Source: CAZPBC01 sp964584775
GTDB lineage: Bacteria > Chlamydiota > Chlamydiia > Chlamydiales > SLFE01
Assembly (NCBI GenBank): GCA_964584775.1
Contig: CAZPBC010000003.1
Location: 1-64,000, forward strand
Direction: 5' to 3'
Length of the DNA: 64,000 nt
Shown here: piece by piece, positions 24,806 to 33,078 of the stretch
Position numbering within the stretch: the first letter of the stretch is position 1
How the letters are laid out: each line of letters begins with the position of its first letter
Notes under the pieces: generated by a model
Seen by the model: the letters and a program-made list of their open reading frames with translations, nothing else
The model's database searches: none
Told to the model about the DNA's origin: nothing
Made by a program: the position numbers and the translations under genes

Positions 24806-27800
24806 ATGGAAAGGCTATTAGGAGCTTTTGGTTATGCACCTGTTGACCACACTCCACAACCAAAACAGGTCTGGAAGAAAAAACTGGAAGAGATGCTTGG
24901 TTCAGAAGTTGCTGAGAGGTGTGATGAGGCTCTACCTGAACTGAAACACTATTTCACTGATGAGAATTGGCTGGAGTTTCTTCAAGAGCTTGGAATCTAT
25001 GTGGGTAATGCAAGGCTGAGGAGAGAAGAGAATTACCAGTTGCTCCAGACAGGGGGTGAGTCGCAGATGGACCGCACGGTCAGGCAAACCTGTGAAACAC
25101 TGAGAACTGACTTTCAGATCAAAGTGAGTCAGCTTGCAATCAACGGAGTGTGGCCCGATGAAGCGAGAAGGCTACTTGGAACCATCCTCTGGACGGTAGA
25201 GTTTTTAACCAATCCCTTTGCTCCATCACAGCTTCTATCCGATCTTGTATTCAACATTCTTCCTATTGAGGGGCGAGTCAGTCATTTAGCCGAACGAACA
25301 GGTGAGTACCTTGAGAGTCATGATGTCGAGCAAAACGTTATCTTTGGTTCTGCTCGTTTTCAAAGGTATGGCGAAGTGTACGTTTCTACAGAGTGGGTAA
25401 AAATGGGACTTGATGAATTGAAAAACCCACAGCCTTTGAATTCGGCCTTGAGGATGACCTTTTACGTTCCTGGTCTTGACTGTCTCACCTTTACCCTTCC
25501 CTTTTCCATTCCCGAGTTGAATGTGCACTGGACGTTCTCTGCTGAGGAGTTTCTTCAGCTGTTTCACTGGTACTTACGTTCTACAGAGGAAGAGCAAGAA
25601 AAGTATTTAGAGGATCATCGAGGAGAGCTTCGAAAGGTGGTCACAGGACACGCCGATCTCTTAGCGTCGCTCACCAAATTCTACCATGCGTTTGACCAAG
25701 TCGTAGGAGAGGATTTTCATCGTCAATTGAGAGAGTGTGGGGCTCAGTGGGACCCTGACGGTTGCCAAGAGCTTTCCAGGCAACTGTCAGAGTTTGCGGG
25801 AGAGTGGGGTGAAAAAAGGTTTAACCCAGGACTCGGGATGGGTCTAGCCGTCTACTCAAGTCTTATTCAAGAAGTGGGTGTCGACTCGGACCTAAAGTAT
25901 GGCGCTGAATCGTGCCAGGTGAACTTGCGTCAACTTCAGGGTGTTGTTGATCTCTCTTCTGTAAGGGGAAGGGTCGGCTCCTCTGTTGAGCAGGAGGTGA
26001 ATGATGGTCTCCGCGCGATGGAAGAGTACGCCAGGAAGGACCTTGCAACGTTGGAGGAATTTGAGGAGCTTCGATTGAAGTTGAAGGGGGTCGAAGCGTT
26101 AAAAGGTGAACTGGAGATCTTGGAAAAGTCGCATGAGTTGAGAAAGGCTCTTTGGGTGCACTATCAAAAGCTCTCACCTGAAGTGAAAGCAGCGCGTGCG
26201 GCACTGGAGGCTTTTTCTCGGAAAGAGCGTGTCGATCGAAGTGATGTACAGGCTTTACGCAAAGCTCTAGAACCGGTGAAAGAGATGGCGGGCTTCCAGG
26301 ACGTCTACGCTACACTGGCTAACTTTGAAGAGGGCTTTGATCGCGAGAAAGAGGCGGTGGCAGAGGGTTTTGGCAAATTCTTGAACCACACGGTTTCGAT
26401 CTTTGAAGAGGGCACGGAGCAGCTCGCAAAACCGAAAGTCGCTGCATTTTTACAGAAAGACAACGTGAATCAAGCCGATGTGCAAGGGGTTTTGGTTTCT
26501 CTTGAGCCCTATAAAGCGCAACCGGGTTTCCAAGAGGTATACGAAGCCCTTGAGGCATTTAAAGCAGCGCGCTTCAAAAGCGGTGTTGATCAAGTAATAA
26601 ATGATTTTAAAGTCTTTTTTGAGGGAAGGTTCAATGCTTTGAAAAAAATAGGAGAAGTCGAATTTGAAAACTTCCTTCAAGAATTTTGCGTGGTTCCCTA
26701 CCGGTATGTTGCACCGATGCGTGCTCTCTTGGAACCTCTAGCCGGTTCAGCAGAAGCGGTCGCTGCTTTAGATGCTTACACGGGCAGGTTGAAGCAGAGT
26801 GAAGCGCTTGTTAAGCAAGTGGAAAAAGCGATGGCGGAATTTAAGGAGGAGGTCAAGGTCCGATTCCGCCGTTTTTCTCCTCTTCTCGGTCGGATAGGAG
26901 CGACAGAGCGCGATACAATGTTGACGAATTTGGAGCCCTACTTGCCTCTGATCCGACGGATCGGTGCGCTCGGTGAACTTTCTCATCAACTTACCCATGA
27001 GGAGTACCACAATTTGATGGTGGCTCTCGAGAACCCCGACAACGAAAAGTATATAGAGTGGGTTGTGAAAGGGTGTGAAGAGGTGCAAGCGCAACGAGTC
27101 GGTGGTGAGACGGCTTCTTCTGAAGTGTGGCTTCAGCCGCTGCGTACCCTCTTCAGCGCTGCAACGCTGCCTCCTCTAGATATTGTGAAGCATTTTATGG
27201 GGATTGCAGATCTCGATGATTACAACTACGCCATGTTGACCTACCTCTTGCCTCTTCTCTATAAATTAGAGACTTTTGGACTGACAGACCACGATTTTAC
27301 CCAAAGTGATCCTCTCTATCGGGGACTGACTGTGGACAGCGATGGGTTCACCGTTCAGTTTAAAAGAGCTCTTGAATGGATCGTGAAAGCGTGCCAGGCC
27401 TTGAACACACGCTTTGATGGAGCGTTCAAGCGAGACTTCGACGAAGTGGTTCGGTTACTCAAACCCGTCGAAACGACAGATGCTGTGTATAAAACGCAAG
27501 TATCGAGGAAGGCCAGAGAGGTCCTTGTTCTTGTTGCGAAGATTGCCGACTTAGGGATGTATGGAACAGAGGATCATGCGAAAATCTTCAGTGGAGTGGT
27601 GAGGGATCAAATCCGCCCAGAGCTTGAAAAAGCGGTGAGAATTTGTGAGTGCTTAAGAGAGCTCCATTTGGATCAAGAAGGACAACCTCATTATCTTCTT
27701 AAACCCGATAGAGAGGTCTATGAGCCCTGGCAAAAGCCTTTGGTTGACTTGATCCGTCGCGTCAAAGAGCTTGAACACGGTGAACCTTTAGGGAATGTCG

Positions 27801-27958
27801 TAGAGGCTCCTCCTGGCGCGTCTGTCCATCTAGAAGATGGCAGGCCGGCGATTCAGATGGGGGATGCCCCTTCCGAAATGGGCAGTGTGGCGGATCCCGA
27901 TGTGTATGATAATTCTAACCCTTTTGTGTCTGATCCTGCCGATGACCCAGCTCGGTAA
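24806..27958 (+). CDS. Giant hypothetical protein, tandem paralogue A
   Basis: A 1050-residue soluble, acidic, mostly helical protein that I cannot assign. N-terminal stretches GAFGYAPVDHTPQPKQVWKK and EENYQLLQTGGESQMDRTV, a central TEWVKMGLDELKNP / GLDCLTFTLPFSIPEL beta-like region (near residue 205-240), helical repeats with LEPYKAQPGFQEVYEALEAF and LEPVKEMAGFQDVYATLANF (an internal ~85-residue repeat between about 455 and 620), and a conserved C-terminal block (IGATERDTMLTNLEPYLPL, LPLLYKLETFGLTDHDF). No signal peptide or membrane segment. The tail is acidic and contains an NPF tripeptide (SNPFVSDP), a motif bound by eukaryotic EH domains, so a host-directed effector is conceivable but unproven. 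AGAGGAGA precedes the ATG. The upstream 60 bp are shared with paralogue B. Confidence 0.75.
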   Translation: MERLLGAFGYAPVDHTPQPKQVWKKKLEEMLGSEVAERCDEALPELKHYFTDENWLEFLQELGIYVGNARLRREENYQLLQTGGESQMDRTVRQTCETLRTDFQIKVSQLAINGVWPDEARRLLGTILWTVEFLTNPFAPSQLLSDLVFNILPIEGRVSHLAERTGEYLESHDVEQNVIFGSARFQRYGEVYVSTEWVKMGLDELKNPQPLNSALRMTFYVPGLDCLTFTLPFSIPELNVHWTFSAEEFLQLFHWYLRSTEEEQEKYLEDHRGELRKVVTGHADLLASLTKFYHAFDQVVGEDFHRQLRECGAQWDPDGCQELSRQLSEFAGEWGEKRFNPGLGMGLAVYSSLIQEVGVDSDLKYGAESCQVNLRQLQGVVDLSSVRGRVGSSVEQEVNDGLRAMEEYARKDLATLEEFEELRLKLKGVEALKGELEILEKSHELRKALWVHYQKLSPEVKAARAALEAFSRKERVDRSDVQALRKALEPVKEMAGFQDVYATLANFEEGFDREKEAVAEGFGKFLNHTVSIFEEGTEQLAKPKVAAFLQKDNVNQADVQGVLVSLEPYKAQPGFQEVYEALEAFKAARFKSGVDQVINDFKVFFEGRFNALKKIGEVEFENFLQEFCVVPYRYVAPMRALLEPLAGSAEAVAALDAYTGRLKQSEALVKQVEKAMAEFKEEVKVRFRRFSPLLGRIGATERDTMLTNLEPYLPLIRRIGALGELSHQLTHEEYHNLMVALENPDNEKYIEWVVKGCEEVQAQRVGGETASSEVWLQPLRTLFSAATLPPLDIVKHFMGIADLDDYNYAMLTYLLPLLYKLETFGLTDHDFTQSDPLYRGLTVDSDGFTVQFKRALEWIVKACQALNTRFDGAFKRDFDEVVRLLKPVETTDAVYKTQVSRKAREVLVLVAKIADLGMYGTEDHAKIFSGVVRDQIRPELEKAVRICECLRELHLDQEGQPHYLLKPDREVYEPWQKPLVDLIRRVKELEHGEPLGNVVEAPPGASVHLEDGRPAIQMGDAPSEMGSVADPDVYDNSNPFVSDPADDPAR

Positions 27959-28060
27959 ACGGCGCTTTCATATTCGCGTATTTACCGTACACGAAATCGC
28001 AGAGGTTGTGGGAAAAGTCCTACAATCTCTGGGTTTTTTTCTCGATCGGGTAGTCTGGTG
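27959..28060 (-). pseudogene. Decayed 3' tail of the 2-hydroxyacid dehydrogenase gene
   Basis: This intergenic stretch aligns with 31368-31469, the 3' end of the dehydrogenase gene on the minus strand (shared words include TTTTTCTCGATCGGGTAG at 28036-28053 and 31446-31462). It has indels and no start. It ends exactly where the glycosyltransferase-tail copy begins, marking the duplication junction. Confidence 0.8.
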
Positions 28061-28154
28061 AAGGAAAACTGCTTGCGACCAGCCATCACTACTAAACATT
28101 TTATTCCCACATTCGCTAAGATGCAACCTTTCAGTTAAAGAGGAGGGTGAAGTT

Positions 28155-31100
28155 ATGTTAAGTGGGGTATTTGGATATCTAGGGTACGAACGTGTTGACA
28201 GCACTTTAAAACCAAAACAAGTTTGGCAACAAACACTGGAAGAGCATCTAGCCGACGAGGTTGCTACCAGGCTTGGTGGTGCTTTACCTGGGCTTAAAGA
28301 ATATTTTACTGATGCGAATTGGCCGGAGTTTATTCAGTCTCTTGGAATCTATGTGTCTAATGCAATGATGAGGAGAGAAGAGAACTACCTGCTGCTCCAG
28401 ACTGGCGGTGAGTCGCAGATGGGTCGCACGGTTAGGCAGATCTGTGAAAGAGTGAGGTCTGAGTTTCAGTTGAAAGTAAGTCAACTTGCAAAGGATGGAG
28501 TGTGGCCCGATGAGGCGAGCAAGCTACTTGGAACCATCCTGTCGACGGTCGAGTTTTTAACCAATCCCTTTGCTCCAACACAGCTTCTATCCGATCTTGT
28601 ATTCAACATTCTTCCGACTAAGGGGCGAGTCAGTCATTTAGCGAAACGAACAGGATCATACTTTCATCCTGAGGATGAAGAGCAACAAGTCATTTTTGGT
28701 TCTGCACATTTTCAACAGTATGGAGAGGTGTATGTTTCTACTGAGTGGGTAGAAATGGAGATTCTAAAAACGGTTGATCCGCAGCCTTTAGAATCCGCTT
28801 TGAGGATGACTTTTTACCTTCCTGGTGTGGATTGCCTGACTTTTACGCTTTCTTTTTCCCTTCCTGATTTGGATGTACGGAGGGAGGCCTCTTCCAGCAA
28901 GTTTCTTAAGCTGTTTCACTCTTACTTATCTGCTTCGGAAGAGGAGGAAGAAACGTATTTAAAGAAGCACCGTGGAGAGCTTCGAAAGGTAGTCAGAGGA
29001 CACGCTGATCTGATAGAGGCGTTGACCAAATTTTACCATCCGCTTGAAATTATGATAGGGGGAGATTTTCGCCGTCAGATGGCGAAATGCGATGCTCAGT
29101 GGGATCCTTACGACTGGAAAGAATTAAAGGATCTGCTGTTATTGTTTGGCAGGGAGTGGGGCCAAAAAAGGTTTAATATGGAATTGGGACTGAGTCTAGA
29201 AGTCTACTCAGAATTTTTTCGACTAGAAGCTCTCCACCCTGAAGAAGCAGTAGGCGCTGAACCGGAAGTGAAGTATGATCCTAAAGCGTGCCTGCTGTTC
29301 TTGCATCGTCTTCAGAATGTTGTGGATCTCTCTTCTGTAAGGAAAAGAGAAGAGGAGAGGGTTGTCGACTCCTCTATTTCAGAGGAGGTGACTCAAGGTC
29401 TCCTTGCGATTGAAGAGTATGCAGGAAAGGAGCTCGCGACCTTGGAGGAATTTGAGGAGCTTCGATCTCAATTGGCGGAGGTCGAAGAGTTACAAGATGA
29501 ACTGGAGATCTTGGATAAGTCGCATGAGTTGAGAAAGGCACTGTGGAAACACTATCAAAAACTCTCAAATGAAGTGAAGGTTGCAAGTGCGGCGTTGCAG
29601 GCCTTTTCTCGGAAAGAGACGATCTACCGATTGGATATCAAATCCTTTCGAGAGGCTCTAGAGCCGGTGAAACAAATGGTGGGCTTCGATGAAGTCTACG
29701 CAACACTTGCCACCCTTGAAGAAGGCTTTGCCGAAGAAGAGGCCGTAGAAGAGGGCTGTGCCGACGAAGAGGCGGTGGCAAAGGCTTTAAGCAAATTCTT
29801 GAGCCACCCCTTTGAAGAGGGCTCGGAGCAGCTTGCAAAGCCGCAAGTTGACGAATTTTTAAAGAAGGAAAATGTGAATCAAGCGGATGTGCAATGCGTT
29901 TTGGACGCTCTTGAGCCCTATAAAGAGAAAGCGGAATTTAAAGAGGTGCACAGAGCCCTCAAGGCTTTTCATGCAGAGCGTTTCACGGAAGGAGTAGAAT
30001 TCGTAGAAAATGACTTTAAGGCATTTTTTAAGGAACAATATGGTGATGTGGAAAAAATAGGAGGGGTAGCAGTTGAGAACTTCCTTGAAGAGTTTTGCAT
30101 CGACTCATACCAGTATCTTGCATCGATGCGTGCTCTCTTGGAACCTCTAACTGGCTCCGAAGAGGCAGTGGCTGCTTTAGACGCTTTCTCGGAGCGGTTG
30201 AGGCAAGGGGAAGCCCCTGTTGAGCGTGTCGAGGCAGCGATGGTCGCTTTTAAGAAAGAAGCGGTGGTCCGTTATTGCCGTTTTTCTCCTCTTCTCGGTC
30301 GGATAGGAGCTACGGAGCGCGATACGATGTTGACGAATTTGCATCCCTATCTACCTCTGATCCGACGTATTGGTGCGCTCGGTCAGCTTTCTCATGAGGA
30401 GTACCACAATTTGATGGTCGCTCTGGAGAACCCCGACAACGGAAAGTATATCGAGTGGCTTGTGAAAGGGTGTGAAGAGGTGCAAGCGCAAAGAGTGGGT
30501 GGTGAAATGGCTTCCCCTGAAGTGTGGCTTCAGCCACTGCGTACGTTCTTCAGCTCTGCAACGCTGCCTGCACTTGATATTGTGAAGCGTTTTATGGAGA
30601 TTAAAGATCTCGATGAACACAACTACGCCATGTTGACCTACCTCTTGCCTCTTTTTTATAAACTAGAGACTTTTGGACTGACAGACTACACCCTTACTGA
30701 CGAGGATCCTCTCTATCGGGGACTGACTGGGGCCTTCACCGTTCAGTTTAAAAAAGCACTTGAATGGATCGTGAAAGCGTGTCAGGCCTTGAACAGGCGC
30801 GTTGCTGGAGGATTCAAGCGAGACTTTGACGAGGTGGTCAGGTTACTCACACCCATTCGAGAGACAGATGCTGTGCATGAAACGCAGGTATCGTTCAAAG
30901 CCACAAACGTCTTTACTCTTGTCGCGAGGATAGCCGACTTAGGGAAGTGTAAAGCAGAGGATCACGCGAAACTCTTCAGCGCAGTTGTCAGGGATAAAAT
31001 CCGCCCTGAGCTTGAAAATTTGGTGGACATTTGTGAGGGCTTAAGAAGATTCCATTTCGATCAAAAGGGAAAGCCTGACTATCTCCCTAAACCTGATGGA

Positions 31101-31367
31101 GAGGAGTATGAACCCTGGCAAAAACCTCTAGTGGATTTCATCCGCCGCACCAGAGAGCTTGAAAAAGATGCACCTTTGGACAATGAACCTCCCCCAGGTA
31201 CGGCTGTAGTAATAGAGGGAGAAGAGGTGGCTTATCTTGTAGATGAACTACCTGCAGGTATGATGGGGCTACATCGAGGTTTGGATCAGGGACCTTCAGA
31301 AGGGGAGAGTTTTACAGATTCTGAGTACCGTGATGGGGACTCTACTGGGGAGGATTCAGCTGAGTAA
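28155..31367 (+). CDS. Giant hypothetical protein, tandem paralogue B
   Basis: A 1070-residue paralogue of the gene just upstream, colinear from end to end (for example EENYLLLQTGGESQMGRTV, GVDCLTFTLSFSLPDL, IGATERDTMLTNLHPYLPL, LPLFYKLETFGLTDYTL). Divergence is spread along the length, with strongest conservation in the N-terminal 150 residues and in residues about 715-900. It differs by a small insertion near residue 525, which is a 10-codon tandem repeat (GFAEEEAVEE / GCADEEAVAK, 29724-29783), and by a different acidic tail (GESFTDSEYRDGDSTGEDSAE) without the NPF motif. GAGGAGGGTGA precedes the ATG. Its stop overlaps the convergent dehydrogenase gene by 26 bp. Function unknown. Confidence 0.75.
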   Translation: MLSGVFGYLGYERVDSTLKPKQVWQQTLEEHLADEVATRLGGALPGLKEYFTDANWPEFIQSLGIYVSNAMMRREENYLLLQTGGESQMGRTVRQICERVRSEFQLKVSQLAKDGVWPDEASKLLGTILSTVEFLTNPFAPTQLLSDLVFNILPTKGRVSHLAKRTGSYFHPEDEEQQVIFGSAHFQQYGEVYVSTEWVEMEILKTVDPQPLESALRMTFYLPGVDCLTFTLSFSLPDLDVRREASSSKFLKLFHSYLSASEEEEETYLKKHRGELRKVVRGHADLIEALTKFYHPLEIMIGGDFRRQMAKCDAQWDPYDWKELKDLLLLFGREWGQKRFNMELGLSLEVYSEFFRLEALHPEEAVGAEPEVKYDPKACLLFLHRLQNVVDLSSVRKREEERVVDSSISEEVTQGLLAIEEYAGKELATLEEFEELRSQLAEVEELQDELEILDKSHELRKALWKHYQKLSNEVKVASAALQAFSRKETIYRLDIKSFREALEPVKQMVGFDEVYATLATLEEGFAEEEAVEEGCADEEAVAKALSKFLSHPFEEGSEQLAKPQVDEFLKKENVNQADVQCVLDALEPYKEKAEFKEVHRALKAFHAERFTEGVEFVENDFKAFFKEQYGDVEKIGGVAVENFLEEFCIDSYQYLASMRALLEPLTGSEEAVAALDAFSERLRQGEAPVERVEAAMVAFKKEAVVRYCRFSPLLGRIGATERDTMLTNLHPYLPLIRRIGALGQLSHEEYHNLMVALENPDNGKYIEWLVKGCEEVQAQRVGGEMASPEVWLQPLRTFFSSATLPALDIVKRFMEIKDLDEHNYAMLTYLLPLFYKLETFGLTDYTLTDEDPLYRGLTGAFTVQFKKALEWIVKACQALNRRVAGGFKRDFDEVVRLLTPIRETDAVHETQVSFKATNVFTLVARIADLGKCKAEDHAKLFSAVVRDKIRPELENLVDICEGLRRFHFDQKGKPDYLPKPDGEEYEPWQKPLVDFIRRTRELEKDAPLDNEPPPGTAVVIEGEEVAYLVDELPAGMMGLHRGLDQGPSEGESFTDSEYRDGDSTGEDSAE
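29724..29783 (+). repeat. 30-bp in-frame tandem repeat in paralogue B
   Basis: Two adjacent 30-bp units (GGCTTTGCCGAAGAAGAGG... and GGCTGTGCCGACGAAGAGG...) encode GFAEEEAVEE and GCADEEAVAK. Paralogue A has a single, diverged unit at this place. Confidence 0.7.
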
Positions 31368-32319
31368 ACAGCGACTTCATATCGGCGTAGTTACCGTGGA
31401 GGAACTGACGGAGGTTGTAGAGGAAGTCTTGGAAGCTCTGGTGGTTTTTCTCGATCGGGTAGCCTGCCGACTCAAAGGTGACGAGGGCGTTGGGCAGACC
31501 GCGTAGCTCTTCGAGGTGTTTAGGGTTGGAGAAGTGGGCGTCGATCACGGCGCCGCGGAGCCGACCACTCAGAAGGAGTTCTTTGAGGTCAGTGAGCTTG
31601 ACGACCGAACCGGATCCAAAAAGCAGGAGAAGGGCGTCCTCTTTTAAAAGGGAGAGGAGCTCTGAGGAGAACCAGGGCTCGTAGCTGTGGTCTCGTGGCA
31701 TGGTGAGAGAGACGATATCAAACTGGGGAAGCAGCTCTTTGAGAGCACTCGTCGGGTGGGTGACTTCGCAGCAGGGGTGGAATGAGGCTGGGTCTGAGAC
31801 ACCTGTCACTTTAAATCCAGCTTCGCTCACCTTTTTCGCAATTTCCGAGCCGAGCACACCGAGTCCCACTTGTAAAAAAGATTTTTCTTTGGCTGCCCAC
31901 ATCCGGGCGCGGAGGTTGTCGACGTCGTAGGGGCTCTGAAGCCAAGAAAAGAGATTTTTTGAAAAAGAGAGGAGGGAAGCGAGGGCAAATTCGGCAGTGT
32001 GGTCGATGTTGGCCTCTTTAGTCGTACTAATGAGGAGGCTTTCGCTGCTAGCGCTTGCCTCGAAGGCGATCTGGTCGAGGTAGGGTTTGGGGCAGTGGAT
32101 CCAATGGAGGTGGGGGAGTAAAGGAAATTCTTGAGCACTTAAAGTCGATCCGTAGAAGATTTCTACTTGCGCAAGTCTCTCAATACCAAGGCTTGCGAGG
32201 TTTTCTCCTGCGGGCAGGCGGATGAGCTCCAGCTGGGGAAACTCCGTCATCAGCAGCCCGAGCTCTTCATGGCCGATCTCTTCACGAATAAGGATAGTGC
32301 TCATCATAACAGTTGTCAT
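31342..32319 (-). CDS. 2-hydroxyacid dehydrogenase-like protein lacking catalytic residues
   Basis: A 325-residue protein with the D-isomer-specific 2-hydroxyacid dehydrogenase architecture. The nucleotide loop VGLGVLGSEIAKKVSEAGF (about residues 152-170) is intact, followed by VTGVSDP where the NAD ribose is usually read. The catalytic triad is not kept: the NTARG arginine is serine (FGSGSVVKL), the DVFEPEP glutamate is replaced (DAHFSNP), and the TPHIAG histidine is glutamate (TFESAGYP). It is thus probably a dinucleotide-binding pseudoenzyme or has a new chemistry. ATG 32319 is chosen; ATGs four and five codons later are alternatives. Its stop lies inside the 3' end of giant paralogue B on the other strand. 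It is divergent from rplU. Confidence 0.75.
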   Translation of the reverse strand: MTTVMMSTILIREEIGHEELGLLMTEFPQLELIRLPAGENLASLGIERLAQVEIFYGSTLSAQEFPLLPHLHWIHCPKPYLDQIAFEASASSESLLISTTKEANIDHTAEFALASLLSFSKNLFSWLQSPYDVDNLRARMWAAKEKSFLQVGLGVLGSEIAKKVSEAGFKVTGVSDPASFHPCCEVTHPTSALKELLPQFDIVSLTMPRDHSYEPWFSSELLSLLKEDALLLLFGSGSVVKLTDLKELLLSGRLRGAVIDAHFSNPKHLEELRGLPNALVTFESAGYPIEKNHQSFQDFLYNLRQFLHGNYADMKSLFTQLNPPQ

Positions 32320-32335
32320 GATATAGACTTTTCCT

Positions 32336-32364
32336 TTGATTTCAAAGGGAGTTTCGGCTATGAT
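32336..32364 (+). promoter_or_regulatory. Promoter of rplU-rpmA
   Basis: TTGATT (32336-32341) and TATGAT (32359-32364) are separated by 17 bp, 38 bp upstream of the rplU ATG. AAGGAGATATAG follows, providing a strong ribosome site at 32386-32391. Confidence 0.65.
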
Positions 32365-32401
32365 GAACGATCAAATTTAAGGTTTAAGGAGATATAGACC
32401 C

Positions 32402-32746
32402 ATGTACGCGATTATTAAAAGCGGTGGAAAGCAATACAAAGTGAAAAAAGGCGACTTCATCGATGTCGAGCTTCTTGAGGGAGCCGATGGCGATAAAGTG
32501 GAGTTTAAAGAAGTCCTTTTCATCGGTGATGACAAAAATCAAACCGTCGGAAGCCCCACAGTCAAAGGCGCTGTTGTCAAAGGAAAGATGGTGGAGACGA
32601 CTTTCGGTCCTAAGGTCACTTCGATGATCTTCAAGCGCAGAAAGAACATCCGTCGCACGTTTGGTCACCGCCAGCGTTACACACGAGTTGAGATCACAGA
32701 AGTTAAAAAATCAGCAGCAAAAGCAAAACCAGCAGAAGCTGCTTAG
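32402..32746 (+). CDS. rplU: 50S ribosomal protein L21
   Basis: A 114-residue L21. It begins MYAIIKSGGKQYKVKKGD, the standard L21 start, and has FKRRKNIRRTFGHRQRYTRVEI near residue 80, followed by a short Lys/Ala-rich tail. It binds 23S rRNA in the large subunit. AAGGAG lies 10 bases before the ATG. It is followed by rpmA after 17 bp, the usual L21-L27 pair. Confidence 0.98.
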   Translation: MYAIIKSGGKQYKVKKGDFIDVELLEGADGDKVEFKEVLFIGDDKNQTVGSPTVKGAVVKGKMVETTFGPKVTSMIFKRRKNIRRTFGHRQRYTRVEITEVKKSAAKAKPAEAA

Positions 32747-32763
32747 TAGGAGTTTAATCGAGT

Positions 32764-33009
32764 ATGGCACATAAGAAAGGACAGGGATCGACCCGTAACG
32801 GACGTGATTCACACGCTCAGCGCCTTGGAGTCAAAGTGGGCTCAGGCGAGCGCGTCACTGCCGGAAGCATTCTCATCCGCCAGCGCGGCACAAAGTGGCA
32901 CCCCGGTGCTCACGTGGCTCGTGGCAATGACGACACTCTCTTTGCACTGAAGGACGGCGTGGTCCGTTTTCGTAAAGCAAAGAAGACGAGCGTCTATCTG
33001 GAAGTTTAA
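32764..33009 (+). CDS. rpmA: 50S ribosomal protein L27
   Basis: An 81-residue L27, starting MAHKKGQGSTRNGRDSHAQR, with SGERVTAGSILIRQRGTKWHPG in the middle. The N terminus begins directly with the mature-type sequence and lacks the cleavable extension of Firmicutes L27. The flexible N-terminal tail reaches the peptidyl transferase centre. It is the last gene before a strong terminator, which separates it from obgE. Confidence 0.98.
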   Translation: MAHKKGQGSTRNGRDSHAQRLGVKVGSGERVTAGSILIRQRGTKWHPGAHVARGNDDTLFALKDGVVRFRKAKKTSVYLEV

Positions 33010-33035
33010 TCCCTTTTTTTGAATGATAACGTTTT

Positions 33036-33075
33036 CCCAGCAGAGTCTTTTTAAGATTTTGCTGGGATTTTTTTT
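33036..33075 (+). terminator. Rho-independent terminator after rpmA
   Basis: CCCAGCA (33036-33042) pairs with TGCTGGG (33060-33066), and the stem continues inward through G-U wobbles to TCTT/AAGA, making about 14 pairs around a three-base loop, followed by ATTTTTTTT. It ends three bases before the obgE ATG. Confidence 0.88.
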
Positions 33076-33078
33076 GGT

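Larger units (their letters stand above)
24711..28060. repeat. Tandem duplication, unit A (3.35 kb)
   Basis: This unit runs from the tail of the glycosyltransferase gene (AAGGAAAACT at 24711) through the first giant paralogue to a decayed copy of the 3' tail of the 2-hydroxyacid dehydrogenase gene (about 27933-28060). Unit B starts at 28061 with the same AAGGAAAACT. Confidence 0.85.
28061..31469. repeat. Tandem duplication, unit B (3.41 kb)
   Basis: Unit B begins with a decayed 3' tail of the glycosyltransferase gene (28061-28105, including CATCACTACTAAACATTTTA where the original has CATCAATACTAAACATTTTA). It carries the second giant paralogue and ends in the genuine dehydrogenase gene. Offsets are 3349 bp at the gene starts and 3409 bp at the far end; the 60 bp difference equals the 20 extra codons of paralogue B. 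Confidence 0.85.
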
